Positions 31,862 to 40,759 of a DNA stretch of 64,000 nucleotides are shown here, piece by piece. Below the pieces are notes generated by a model. It saw nothing but the letters and a program-made list of their open reading frames with translations, was not told where the DNA came from and did not search any database. Source of the DNA: Amycolatopsis tucumanensis (lineage in GTDB: Bacteria; Actinomycetota; Actinomycetes; Mycobacteriales; Pseudonocardiaceae); NCBI RefSeq assembly GCF_021654135.1, contig NZ_JAKGSD010000005.1, positions 62,001 to 126,000 on the forward strand, read 5' to 3'. A program made the translations under genes and the position numbers. Every line of letters begins with the position of its first letter. Within the stretch, counting starts at the first letter, position 1.

Positions 31862-32743
31862 TCACTCCTTGACCGCGCCCATGGTGAACCCGGCGACGAA
31901 GCGGTCCAGGAACCAGTTGAAGACGAACGCGATCGGCACCGCCACGAGCACCGTCGCGGCCTGCAGCGACTGCCAGAAGAACACGTCGCCCCGGATGAGC
32001 TGCGTCGGCACCCCGGTGCTGACCGGCATCTGGCCCGTCGGCGCGACGAACGCCAGCGCGTAGATGAACTCGCTCGCGGTCAGGGTGAACGCGAACACCA
32101 CGACCGCGACGATCCCGGGGAACGCCAGCGGCACCACCGCGCGCAGGAACGCGCCCACCCGGCTGTACCCGTCGACCATCGCCTGTTCCTCGATGTCCTT
32201 CGGGATCGTCTTGAGGAACCCCATGAGCAACCAGGTCGACACCGGGATCGTGATGGTCGGGTAGACCAGCACCAGCGACCACGTCGAGTCCTGCAGCCCG
32301 ACCGCCACCACCATCCGCGACAGCGCCAGGAACAACAGGCTCGGCGGCACCAGGTAGACGAGGAAGATCCCGATCGCCATCGGCCCGGACCACGGGCGGT
32401 CCAGCCGCGCCAGCGCGTACGCGGCTGGCAGCCCGAACGCGAGCGTGATCAGCACGACCAGCACCCCGACCAGCAGGGTGTTGACCACGAACGTGCCGAA
32501 CGCGGTGTCGGTGAACAGGTAGGTGACGTGGTCGGGCGTCGGCGGCCGGTTGAACAGGAACGGGTTGTTGACCGGGTTGTACAGGTCCCGGTTCTGCTTG
32601 AACGCGGTGATCAGGCTCCACAGGAACGGCGCCGCGCAGATCAGGGCCGCCAGGATCGCCGCGACGTACAGCCCGATCCGCGCCGAGGTGTGCCGCCGCG
32701 CGTAGCGGCGCCGCTGCCGGGAAGCCTCCTCGATGGTGGTCAT
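31862..32743 (-). CDS. Carbohydrate ABC transporter permease (MalG type)
   Basis: 293 aa with six TM segments. The conserved EAA loop reads IPKDIEEQAMVDGYSRVGAFL, which docks onto the MalK-like ATPase. N-terminal basic segment RQRRRYARRH precedes TM1. It is the last gene of a four-gene importer operon; its ATG overlaps the TGA of the other permease (32740-32743). Together the two permeases form the sugar channel. The imported sugar is unknown. Confidence 0.93.
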   Translation of the reverse strand: MTTIEEASRQRRRYARRHTSARIGLYVAAILAALICAAPFLWSLITAFKQNRDLYNPVNNPFLFNRPPTPDHVTYLFTDTAFGTFVVNTLLVGVLVVLITLAFGLPAAYALARLDRPWSGPMAIGIFLVYLVPPSLLFLALSRMVVAVGLQDSTWSLVLVYPTITIPVSTWLLMGFLKTIPKDIEEQAMVDGYSRVGAFLRAVVPLAFPGIVAVVVFAFTLTASEFIYALAFVAPTGQMPVSTGVPTQLIRGDVFFWQSLQAATVLVAVPIAFVFNWFLDRFVAGFTMGAVKE

Positions 32744-33678
32744 CGCACCTCGATCCGGCGCACCGCGCGCAGGATGAGCACGGCGGCGGCGAGCAGCAGC
32801 GGGAACAGGAACAACGCGATGACCGCGCCCTGGGCCACGTCGCCGCCGTCGATGCCGCGGTAGAACGCCCAGCTCGCGAGCACCTGCGTGGCGTCGTTCG
32901 GCCCGCCGCGGGTGAGCACCCGGACCACGGCCATGTCGGTGAACGTGAAGATCGCGCCGAACAACGCGGCGATCGCGGCCACCGGCAGCACCAGCGGCAC
33001 GGTGATCTCGAACATCCGGCGCCAGTACCCGGCCCCGTCGACGCGGGCCGCCTCGTCGATGTCCTTCGGGATCGACATCAGCCCGGCCATCATGATCACC
33101 GCGGCCAGCGGCACCAGCCGCCACACGTGCACCGCGATCAGCGACCCCATCGCCAGGCCCGGCTGGCCGAGCCAGTACGCGTTCTCCGCCGGGCCGAGCG
33201 CGCCGAGCTGCCGCAGCACCCAGTCGATCGGCGAGTAGATCGAGTCCAGCAGCCACAGCCACGAGATCGACGACAGCGCGACCGGCGTGGTCCACGGCAG
33301 CAGGACGAGGAACCGCACCACCCACTTGCCGCGGAAGTCGGCGACCAGGATGTTGGCCAGCACCTTGCCCAGCAGCACGATCAGCACCATCGACACGGCC
33401 GTGAACAGGAACGTGTTGCGCAGCGACCGCCAGAACACCGGGTCGTCCAGCACGGCCTCGAAGTTGCGCAGCCCGACCCAGTCGAACGACGGGTCGCCCG
33501 CGCTCACGTCGGAGAACGCGAACGCGATGGCGAGCACGAACGGCACGCCGATCAGCGCGACGATGTAGAGGATGCTGGGCACCAGGAACGCCCACGCCAG
33601 CACGCCGTCCCGGTCGGCCATCCGGCGGCGCGCGGTGGTCACCCCGGGCCGGGTGGCGGTGTCCGCGGTGGTCGCCAT
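32740..33678 (-). CDS. Carbohydrate ABC transporter permease (MalF type)
   Basis: 312 aa, six TM segments, EAA loop IPKDIDEAARVDGAGYWRRMF. It is the sugar permease partner (binding-protein-dependent type I importer). One base separates its ATG (33678) from the ATPase stop, and its stop overlaps the next permease, so the subunits are translationally coupled. Confidence 0.93.
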   Translation of the reverse strand: MATTADTATRPGVTTARRRMADRDGVLAWAFLVPSILYIVALIGVPFVLAIAFAFSDVSAGDPSFDWVGLRNFEAVLDDPVFWRSLRNTFLFTAVSMVLIVLLGKVLANILVADFRGKWVVRFLVLLPWTTPVALSSISWLWLLDSIYSPIDWVLRQLGALGPAENAYWLGQPGLAMGSLIAVHVWRLVPLAAVIMMAGLMSIPKDIDEAARVDGAGYWRRMFEITVPLVLPVAAIAALFGAIFTFTDMAVVRVLTRGGPNDATQVLASWAFYRGIDGGDVAQGAVIALFLFPLLLAAAVLILRAVRRIEVR

Positions 33679-33679
33679 G

Positions 33680-34717
33680 TCAGCCGTCCAGCCGCACCGG
33701 GGCCGCCCGCTGCCCCGTCGCGGAGTCGAAGAACCGCAGCCGCCGCGCGGGCACGGCGAAGGAGTGCGTCTCCCCGGGCGTGATGGGGGTGTCCACAGTG
33801 GCCGGCAGCCGGGCGACGACGCGGGTGCGCTCGCCGATGCGGGACACCGTGCCGTACACGTGCCGGTCGCCGGAGAGGTACTCCATCCGGTCCACCTCCA
33901 GCGGCACCGTGACCCGCTCGCCGCTGACCACCTCCGCGGGCAGCAGGTGCTCCGGGCGGAACCCGACGAGCCTGCCGTCGTGCGGGATGAGGTTCATCGG
34001 CGGCGAGCCGATGAACGTCGCGACGAACGTGTCGGCCGGGTCGTCGTAGACCTCCACCGGCGGGCCGGCCTGGCACACCCGGCCCGCGTTGAGCACCGCG
34101 ATCCGGTCGCCGAGGCCCATCGCCTCGGCCTGGTCGTGGGTCACGTAGATCGTGGTGGTGCCCAGGTCCTGCTGGAAGCGCTTCAGCTCGTCCCGGGCGC
34201 TGGCCCGCAGCTTGGCGTCCAGGTTGGACAGCGGCTCGTCGAGCAGGAACACCTGCGGGTCGCGCACCATCGCGCGCGCCAGCGCGACCCGCTGCCGCTC
34301 GCCGCCGGACAGCTGCCGCGGCTTGCGGTCCAGCAGTTGCTCGATGCCCAGCAGGCCGGCCGCCCAGCGCGCCTTGCGTTCCCGCTCGTCGCGCTCCATG
34401 CCGGCCGCGCGCAGCGGGAAGACGATGTTGGCCAGCACCGTCTTGTGCGGGTAGAGCGCGTAGCTCTGGAACACCATCGCGATCTGCCGCGCCCGCGGCG
34501 GCAGCCCGGTCACCACGTGACCGCCGATCAGCACGTCCCCGCTGGTCGGCTGCTCCAGGCCGGCGATGGTGCGCAGCAGCGTCGTCTTGCCGCAGCCGGA
34601 GGGGCCGAGCAGCACCAGGTACTCGCCGGCCGCGGCGGCCAGGCTCACCCCGTCGATGGCGTGCACCCGCCCGCCGTCGAACTCCTTGACCAGTTCCCGG
34701 ACCTCGACGACCGCCAT
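33680..34717 (-). CDS. MalK/UgpC-type ABC transporter ATP-binding protein
   Basis: 345 aa. Walker A GPSGCGKTT, Q-loop VFQSYALYPH, signature LSGGERQR, Walker B VFLLDEPLSNLDAKLR, H-loop THDQAEA. The last about 110 residues are the TOBE/OB-fold regulatory domain with GFRPEHLL. It powers sugar uptake through the two permeases encoded next. ATG 34717; 5 bp separate it from the substrate-binding protein stop. Confidence 0.94.
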   Translation of the reverse strand: MAVVEVRELVKEFDGGRVHAIDGVSLAAAAGEYLVLLGPSGCGKTTLLRTIAGLEQPTSGDVLIGGHVVTGLPPRARQIAMVFQSYALYPHKTVLANIVFPLRAAGMERDERERKARWAAGLLGIEQLLDRKPRQLSGGERQRVALARAMVRDPQVFLLDEPLSNLDAKLRASARDELKRFQQDLGTTTIYVTHDQAEAMGLGDRIAVLNAGRVCQAGPPVEVYDDPADTFVATFIGSPPMNLIPHDGRLVGFRPEHLLPAEVVSGERVTVPLEVDRMEYLSGDRHVYGTVSRIGERTRVVARLPATVDTPITPGETHSFAVPARRLRFFDSATGQRAAPVRLDG

Positions 34718-34722
34718 GGCAC

Positions 34723-36138
34723 TCAGCCGCCGACGAGCCCGGCCGCGCGCCACTTCGCGAAGATGGCGTTGACCTGGTTCTCGGCCTCGGCCACCGACTG
34801 CTGCGGCGTCATCTCGCCGCGTGCCGCCCTGGCGAACATGTTGGGCACGACGAACGTGCTGAACACCTCGCCGATCGCGGTGCTGGCGGGGCCGGGGTGC
34901 CCGATGTTGGCGCTCCACGGGATCGCGTCGGCCAGCAGCTTCAGCTTGTCCGGCGGTTTCGAGCCGAACGGGTCGGCGGCGAGCCAGCCGGGCAGCTCCG
35001 GCGTGAGGCCGGACCACGCGCAGAAGTCGTACAGCTTGGACGCGTAGGTGGCCGCCTTGAAGTTGGCGGTGTAGTGCAGCAGGAACTCCTTCGCCGCGTC
35101 GGCGCCGGTCGCGTGCTGCGGGACGATCCAGTTGTAGAGCACGTGCTGCGCGGCCAGCGCCGCCTGCGGCCCGCGCAGCGCCGGGACGAAGAAGGTGTCG
35201 TCGGCGACGTCCGGGTTGGAGGTCGCCGCGGTGCGCCACGCCGAGATCGAGTTGACGATGTAGGACAGCTTGCCCGCGACCAGGCCCTGGTTGTTGCTGG
35301 CCGCGTTCCAGGAGAACACCTCGGGCGTCATCGCCTGCTGGTAGAGCCGCGTCATGTACTCGATGGCCGCGATCGTCTCCGGCGAGTTGATCACCACGCG
35401 CTCGTTCTCGTCCTGCACCGAGGCGCCGTAGGACCACATCAGGGCCCGCAGCACCATGTTCGAGTCGATCTCCTGCGACATGCCCAGGCCGAGCGGGACG
35501 CCCTTGCTGCGCTTGATCTCCGCGGCCCCGGTGAGCAGCTCGTCCCAGGTGGACGGACCGTTCGGCATCCCGACCGGTTCCCACAGCGAGCGGCGGTAGT
35601 TGCCGGGGTCGGGCACCCAGCCGGGGGAGTAGGCGTAGAACTTCCCGGTCGCCGGGTTGCGGCTGGACTTCTCGCACAGCGGCAGCTGCTGGCCCCAGCG
35701 CCGGTTCGCCTCGGCGACCAGGTCCCTCATGTCCAGCACGCTCGGCTCGAACTGGGACAGCGTCGCGATGTACTGGATCAGGTCGTGCCCCTGGCGGGCC
35801 TGGATCTCGGCCGCGATGCGGGTCGGGATCTGGGCCTGGTCGATGTGGTCGACCGTGACGTTGACGCCGACGCGGGAGCCCCAGTCGCGCGCGAACCGGT
35901 CGAACCACTCGTCGTGGCTGGGCACGAAGTGGCTCCACAGCAGGATCCGCAGATCGCCGGAGAGCCTCGCCGTGGGTTCGGTGAAGACCTCCTGCGGCGC
36001 CTGCCCCGGCGCGGTGCCCACACCGCCGGCGTCCTCCTCCGAGGCGCAGGCGCCGAGCGCCGCCGACCCCAGCGTGAGGGCTGCCGCCGCGCGCAGCACG
36101 TCCCGCCTGGTGTGCCGTGAACCGAAGAAGTCGTTCAT
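34723..36138 (-). CDS. Extracellular sugar-binding lipoprotein (Tat signal)
   Basis: 471 aa of the extracellular solute-binding protein family 1. The N-terminus HTRRDVLRAAAALTLGSAAL carries a twin-arginine motif and ends in lipobox LGAC, so it is probably a Tat-exported lipoprotein. The mature part starts DLRILLWSHFVPSHDEWFDRF and has the LSYIVNSISAWR and PQHATGADAAKEFLLHY segments typical of the family. First gene of the importer operon (SBP, ATPase, two permeases). ATG 36138 follows GGGGAGGAG. The 104 bp upstream hold the operon promoter, not resolved. Confidence 0.93.
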   Translation of the reverse strand: MNDFFGSRHTRRDVLRAAAALTLGSAALGACASEEDAGGVGTAPGQAPQEVFTEPTARLSGDLRILLWSHFVPSHDEWFDRFARDWGSRVGVNVTVDHIDQAQIPTRIAAEIQARQGHDLIQYIATLSQFEPSVLDMRDLVAEANRRWGQQLPLCEKSSRNPATGKFYAYSPGWVPDPGNYRRSLWEPVGMPNGPSTWDELLTGAAEIKRSKGVPLGLGMSQEIDSNMVLRALMWSYGASVQDENERVVINSPETIAAIEYMTRLYQQAMTPEVFSWNAASNNQGLVAGKLSYIVNSISAWRTAATSNPDVADDTFFVPALRGPQAALAAQHVLYNWIVPQHATGADAAKEFLLHYTANFKAATYASKLYDFCAWSGLTPELPGWLAADPFGSKPPDKLKLLADAIPWSANIGHPGPASTAIGEVFSTFVVPNMFARAARGEMTPQQSVAEAENQVNAIFAKWRAAGLVGG

Positions 36139-36242
36139 TTGTCGACTCCTCCCCGTGGGGGTGGCTCGGGAAGCGTAGCCAGATAGTGTAGCGGTAATGT
36201 GATCCGGAACACACTCCGTGACCGATCTGGGATGCGAGCCGC

Positions 36243-37409
36243 GTGGTCGTGATCATCGCCGTGGTGCTCGTCGTCGCGCTGGCGGCGGTGGCCGCGTTCC
36301 ACTGGTGGGCCTGGCGCCGCCTGGTCCGCGACGCGCTGCCGCGTGGCTCGGGGTGGCGGCGGGTCGCGACCGGGACGCTCGTGGCCGGGCCGGTGCTCAT
36401 GGTGGCCGCGCCGCTGAGCGAGTTCGCCGACGGGCCGTACTGGCTGGTCCAGGTGGTGTCGTGGCCCGGGTTCCTCTGGATGGCGGTGTGCGTCTACCTG
36501 CTGCTGGCCCTGCTGGCGGGCGAGGTGGTGCGCCCGCTGCTGCGCCGCCGGCTCGCCCGCCGCGACACCGGGCCGGTGCCGGAGGAGACGGCGGTGACGC
36601 GGCGGGTGTTCGTGTCACGCGTCGTGGGCGGCGCGACCGTCGCCGCGGTGGCGGGCACCGTTGGCTACGGCGTGCACAGCCTGTTCAGCGGGCCCCGCGT
36701 GCTGGACGTGACCGTGCCGCTGGCGAAACTGCCGCCGGGTGCGGACGGGTTCCGCATCGCGGTGGTCAGCGACATCCACGTCGGCCCGCTGCTGGGCCGT
36801 GGGTTCGCGCAGCACGTGGTGGACACGATCAACGTGACCGCGCCGGACCTGGTGGCGGTCGTGGGCGACCTGGTCGACGGCGACGTGGAGGACCTCGCGC
36901 CCGCGGTGGCGCCGCTGGCCGGGCTGCGCTCGCGGCACGGCACCTTCTTCGTGACCGGCAACCACGAGTACATTTCCGGCGCCGGGCAGTGGGTGGACCA
37001 CGTGCGGAACCTCGGCATGCGGCTGCTGGCCAACGAGCGCGTCGAGCTGCCCGGTTTCGACCTGGCCGGCGTCAACGACGTGAGCGCCGACGAGGGCGAG
37101 GGCCCGGACTTCGCGAAGGCGCTCGGCGGCCGGGATCCCGCGCGGACCACGCTGTTGCTGGCGCACCAGCCGATCCTGATCGGCGAGGCGGTGGCGCACG
37201 GGGTGGACCTCCAGCTGTCCGGCCACACGCACGGCGGGCAGTTCTGGCCGGGGCACCTGGTGGTGTCCGGCATCCAGCACACCCTGGCCGGGCTGACCCG
37301 CCACGGCGGCACGCAGCTCTACGTCACCCGCGGCGCGGGGGCGTGGGGACCACCGGTGCGGGTCGGCGCCCCGCCCGACATCACGGTGGTCCGCCTGGCG
37401 TCGCGCTAG
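36243..37409 (+). CDS. Membrane-anchored metallophosphoesterase
   Basis: 388 aa. Residues 1-150 contain about four hydrophobic segments, including a helix after TRRVFVSRVVGGATVAAVAG. The catalytic domain (about 160-385) has all calcineurin-like motifs: SDIHVG, VGDLVDGD, TGNHEY, LAHQP, and GHTHGGQF. It should bind two divalent metals and cleave phosphomonoesters, diesters or lipid-linked diphosphates (UDP-2,3-diacylglucosamine-hydrolase/YkuE-like group). GTG 36243; the RBS is weak. Its TAG overlaps the stop codon of the convergent Nramp-like gene (37406-37409). Confidence 0.9.
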   Translation: MVVIIAVVLVVALAAVAAFHWWAWRRLVRDALPRGSGWRRVATGTLVAGPVLMVAAPLSEFADGPYWLVQVVSWPGFLWMAVCVYLLLALLAGEVVRPLLRRRLARRDTGPVPEETAVTRRVFVSRVVGGATVAAVAGTVGYGVHSLFSGPRVLDVTVPLAKLPPGADGFRIAVVSDIHVGPLLGRGFAQHVVDTINVTAPDLVAVVGDLVDGDVEDLAPAVAPLAGLRSRHGTFFVTGNHEYISGAGQWVDHVRNLGMRLLANERVELPGFDLAGVNDVSADEGEGPDFAKALGGRDPARTTLLLAHQPILIGEAVAHGVDLQLSGHTHGGQFWPGHLVVSGIQHTLAGLTRHGGTQLYVTRGAGAWGPPVRVGAPPDITVVRLASR

Positions 37410-38932
37410 AACTTGACCAGGGCGCCTCCGGTGAACAGCTCGTACACGAAGTTGACGAAGAAGAACCCGAAGAACAGGAAGTTCAGCACCAGGATCACGT
37501 AGTGCCACGGCCGGGGCCGCGCCGCCTTCGGCAGCCGCGAGTTGAGGTACATCAACGCGAACGGGAAGATCAGCGCGCCCAGGTTCGACATGTTCGCCGA
37601 GGTCTGGACCAGGTCCGTGGGCAGCGCCAGGTGCATCGCGCCGGCGATCACCGCCAGCACGAGCAGCATGAACGGGAAGTAGAACCGGCGCGGGTCGCCC
37701 TCGATCAGGCGGCGGATGCGCGGGCTCGACGCGTGCGTGGCGTCGGTGAAGTTGCGCACCAGCGCTTCGAAGATGCCCAGCTGCGTGGAGAACAGGATCA
37801 GCACGCCGACGACGAGCATCAGGTAGAACATCCACGTCCCGTACTCGGCGCCGAGCTGCGTCGCGGTGAACGTCGGGACGTTCGCCGTCGTCGGCCGCTG
37901 CCCGCTGGTCGCCACGATGTGCGACATCAGCACCGTCGGCAGCAGCATGCCGATCATCGCGCCGACGAAGAACACCGCCCACTGGTCCACCAGCAGCAGC
38001 CGGTACCACCGCCGCCAGCGGCTCGTGTTCGCCGCGTCGTCGGGGAAGGTGACGCCGACGTGCCGGAGCTGGCTGCGTTCCCCGCGCAGGCCCGCGATGA
38101 ACCCGACGCGGTAGCCCATGCCGTAACCCTTGTCGCGGTAGTGGTTCATCACGTACCAGTTCAGCCCGGACGCCAGCGCGGTGAACCCGGCCAGCCCGCC
38201 CAGCTGGGTCGCGGTGATGCCCTCCGGCGGCGCGGCGGGCGTGACGAGGCCGCGGATCCCGTCCCACCACACCGATCCCGGCACGATCGCCAGCGTCACG
38301 ACCAGCAGGATGACGATGATCGCGCCGACCATCAGCCAGTTCGCGAGCTCCAGGCTGCGGGAGATCTTGCGCGCCAGCACCGTGATCAGGAAGACCACCA
38401 GCAGCAGCCCGATGCCGAGCAGGCGGACGTACTCCAGTTCGCCGGAGCGGTGCGGGCGGCCCGCGATGAGCGCGAACAGCCCCTGGCCCGCGCCGGCCGC
38501 CCAGCCGCCGAAGATGAACGCGAAGTACAGCACCAGCAAGGAGAACGGGATCCACAGCTTGGCCCCCGGCGGCACCCGCCCGAACCCGACGATCGGCACC
38601 TCGCCGGTGGCCACCACGTAGCGGGAGACCTCGACGTTGTAGAAGGTCTGCAGCAGCGCGGAAACCGTGATGACCCAGCCGACCCCGACGAACCCGAACG
38701 TGCCCACCGCCTGCGGCCCCAGCAGCCACTCGCCGCTGCCGACCGAAATGCCCAGCGCGATCAGGCTCGGCCCGATCACGAACTGGACGACCTGCGCCGG
38801 CCCCAGCCGGCGGACCCGGAACACCTCCTCCGGCTCCGGCAGGTCGTCCACCGCGAGCGGGGGCCTGCTGACGCCGATCTGGTGCTCACCGACCGCGGCC
38901 GGGGGTACCGGCCTTCCGGATGCGCCGACCAT
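37406..38932 (-). CDS. Nramp-related multi-TM transporter lacking canonical metal motifs
   Basis: 508 aa with about 11-12 TM segments, related to Nramp/APC-fold transporters. TM1 reads GPSLIALGISVGSGEWLLGP, where true Mn/Fe transporters have the DPGN metal site; the expected TM6 MPH motif is replaced by NWYVMNHYRDKG. The substrate is therefore probably not the usual Mn2+/Fe2+ pair. ATG 38932 has GGAGGTGG just upstream; an in-frame extension to 38995 is less likely. The cytoplasmic N-terminus of about 45 residues is Pro-rich. Confidence 0.82.
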   Translation of the reverse strand: MVGASGRPVPPAAVGEHQIGVSRPPLAVDDLPEPEEVFRVRRLGPAQVVQFVIGPSLIALGISVGSGEWLLGPQAVGTFGFVGVGWVITVSALLQTFYNVEVSRYVVATGEVPIVGFGRVPPGAKLWIPFSLLVLYFAFIFGGWAAGAGQGLFALIAGRPHRSGELEYVRLLGIGLLLVVFLITVLARKISRSLELANWLMVGAIIVILLVVTLAIVPGSVWWDGIRGLVTPAAPPEGITATQLGGLAGFTALASGLNWYVMNHYRDKGYGMGYRVGFIAGLRGERSQLRHVGVTFPDDAANTSRWRRWYRLLLVDQWAVFFVGAMIGMLLPTVLMSHIVATSGQRPTTANVPTFTATQLGAEYGTWMFYLMLVVGVLILFSTQLGIFEALVRNFTDATHASSPRIRRLIEGDPRRFYFPFMLLVLAVIAGAMHLALPTDLVQTSANMSNLGALIFPFALMYLNSRLPKAARPRPWHYVILVLNFLFFGFFFVNFVYELFTGGALVKF

Positions 38933-39087
38933 GACCACCTCCGAGCCCGATACGGACTTTCCGGGCAGTAAGCACCTCGGCGCGCGCCTGGTCAAGGGTC
39001 CGCGCGCAGATCGTGACCTTCGGCTCTAGGCGGCTCAGGCCGCGGTTGGCTATACCGCTGCGGAGGCCCTCGACGGGGAGGACGGTC

Positions 39088-40638
39088 ATGTCCCGAAGGC
39101 TGATCGTGTGCTGCGACGGCACCTGGTGCGACCCCGAACTGGACGCGGTCACCAACGTGCGCCGCCTGCACAACGCGCTCGCCGCCGCCGACAGCAGCGG
39201 CCGCGAGCAGTTGTCGAGCTACCGGCGCGGGGTCGGCACGCGGGGCGGGCTGCTGAGCAGGCTCGCCGCGGGCGCGATCGGCGCCGGTCTGCCGAAGGAC
39301 ATCGTGTCCGCCTACCTGTGGCTGTGCACCACCTACCGCCCCGGCGACCAGATCGCGTTGTTCGGGTTCAGCCGCGGCGCCTTCACCGCCCGCAGCCTCG
39401 CCGGGCTGGTGAAGGAGTCGGGCCTGCTCGACCTGCGCGAGGTCGACTCGCGCACCAGCGGGCTGCTGGCCGCCCGCGCCTACCGGCACTACCGCACCCG
39501 CTCGCCCGGCGACACGTGGCGCGCCGGCCTGCGGTTCCACTTCGACCCGGAGCGGGCCGCGGACATCCCGATCGACTTCATCGGCGTGTGGGACACCGTG
39601 GGCGCGCTCGGCGTGCCCGGCTACTTCGCCGGGCTCAGCGAACTGACCCCGGGCTCGCGCTACCGGTTCCACGACGTCGAGCTGAACCCGCACATCCCGT
39701 ACGCGCGGCACGCGCTGGCGCTGGACGAGTGGCGACGGCCCTTCACCCCGACGCGGTGGACGCCCAACGGCAGCACCGACATGGCGGAACGCTGGTTCCC
39801 CGGCAGCCACATGGACGTCGGCGGCGGGCACCGGGAGACCGGGCTGAGCGACATCTCGCTGCAGTGGATGACCGACGAGGCGGCCAAGTGCGCCGGCATC
39901 GCCTTCCACCCGCCCGCGCTGGCCCGCCTCGCGCCGGACCCCGCGGGCGTGCTGCACGACGACGACCGCGGCGTGTTCGGGGTCGCGCCGCCGCTGGTGG
40001 ACCCGCTGCTGCAGCCGCTGCTGGAGGTCGGTCTGCACCACCGGCCGCGGGCGGTGCCCCCCGTCGTGCCCGGCGGCCCGGGCGGGGCGCTGGACCCGTC
40101 GGCGCTGGAACGGCAGCAGGCGCAGCCGATCACGGGCGGCCCGTACCGGCGGACGCGCATCCTGGGCAGCGGCCAGCAGGCGACGGTCGAGGTCGCGGCG
40201 GAGGAGCTGTGGACCGACACCGGGCTCTACCTGGAGCCCGGCCGGTACACCTTCGCCGCGGCGGGGCAGTGGTCGGACGGGGTGGACTGGTGCGGGCCGC
40301 GCGGGATCCCGCTGCTGCGGGGGCTGAGCCTGCGCCGGCTAGCGGGCACCGCGGTCGGCGAGGCGGTCGGGCTGTACCGGCTCGTGCGGGGCGCCCGCGG
40401 CGCGCACGCCCCGCTGGCGCCGCGCGAGGTGGACCTGCCGTGGCTGTTCCTCGTCGGCTACGTCGCCAACGACAGCGACCGCAGCGGCGCGGACCCCGAG
40501 CACGAACGGATCGCGATCGGCACGGGCACCGCCCACGAGGTCACCGAGCCCGGGTACTTCTACGCCTTCGCCAACGACGCGTGGGGCTTCTACGGCCGCA
40601 ACTCCGGCGCGGTGCGCCTCACGGTGACGCGGCTGTAG
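39088..40638 (+). CDS. DUF2235 hydrolase with C-terminal lectin-like domain
   Basis: 516 aa. Residues 1-310 are a DUF2235 alpha/beta hydrolase: the start RLIVCCDGTWCDP, nucleophile elbow ALFGFSRGAFTARSL (Ser), FIGVWDTVGALG, and FPGSHMDVGGGH. Such domains occur in T6SS lipases (Tle) and other secreted or cytosolic phospholipase-like proteins. Residues about 350-516 form a separate beta-domain (WTDTGLYLEPGRYTFAAAGQ... WGFYGRNSGAVRLTV) resembling LecA/PA-IL-like sugar-binding modules. No signal peptide is visible. ATG 39088 follows GGGGAGGACGG. Function as a lipase or esterase is inferred. Confidence 0.85.
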   Translation: MSRRLIVCCDGTWCDPELDAVTNVRRLHNALAAADSSGREQLSSYRRGVGTRGGLLSRLAAGAIGAGLPKDIVSAYLWLCTTYRPGDQIALFGFSRGAFTARSLAGLVKESGLLDLREVDSRTSGLLAARAYRHYRTRSPGDTWRAGLRFHFDPERAADIPIDFIGVWDTVGALGVPGYFAGLSELTPGSRYRFHDVELNPHIPYARHALALDEWRRPFTPTRWTPNGSTDMAERWFPGSHMDVGGGHRETGLSDISLQWMTDEAAKCAGIAFHPPALARLAPDPAGVLHDDDRGVFGVAPPLVDPLLQPLLEVGLHHRPRAVPPVVPGGPGGALDPSALERQQAQPITGGPYRRTRILGSGQQATVEVAAEELWTDTGLYLEPGRYTFAAAGQWSDGVDWCGPRGIPLLRGLSLRRLAGTAVGEAVGLYRLVRGARGAHAPLAPREVDLPWLFLVGYVANDSDRSGADPEHERIAIGTGTAHEVTEPGYFYAFANDAWGFYGRNSGAVRLTVTRL

Positions 40639-40759
40639 CTTCTCGATCCGAGCGGCGAGCCGGTCGCGGCGGGCGGCGCTGGGGGCCGCGGCTGAACTGG
40701 TTCACCCCGGGGGCGGGCTGTCGAACCACCGCCCCGGGCCGGCTGACGGTGACGCGGCT
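40639..40759. repeat. Intergenic scar with copies of flanking gene ends (P450 heme-loop ghost)
   Basis: 40677-40708 matches 40914-40945 in the P450 gene at 30 of 32 positions; that segment encodes the GVNxFSRGPQR heme-binding loop. ACGGTGACGCGGCT occurs at the end of the DUF2235 gene (40621-40634) and again at 40746-40759, immediately before the P450 stop. The gap therefore looks like the remnant of a duplication involving both convergent 3' ends. No gene is present. Confidence 0.7.
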
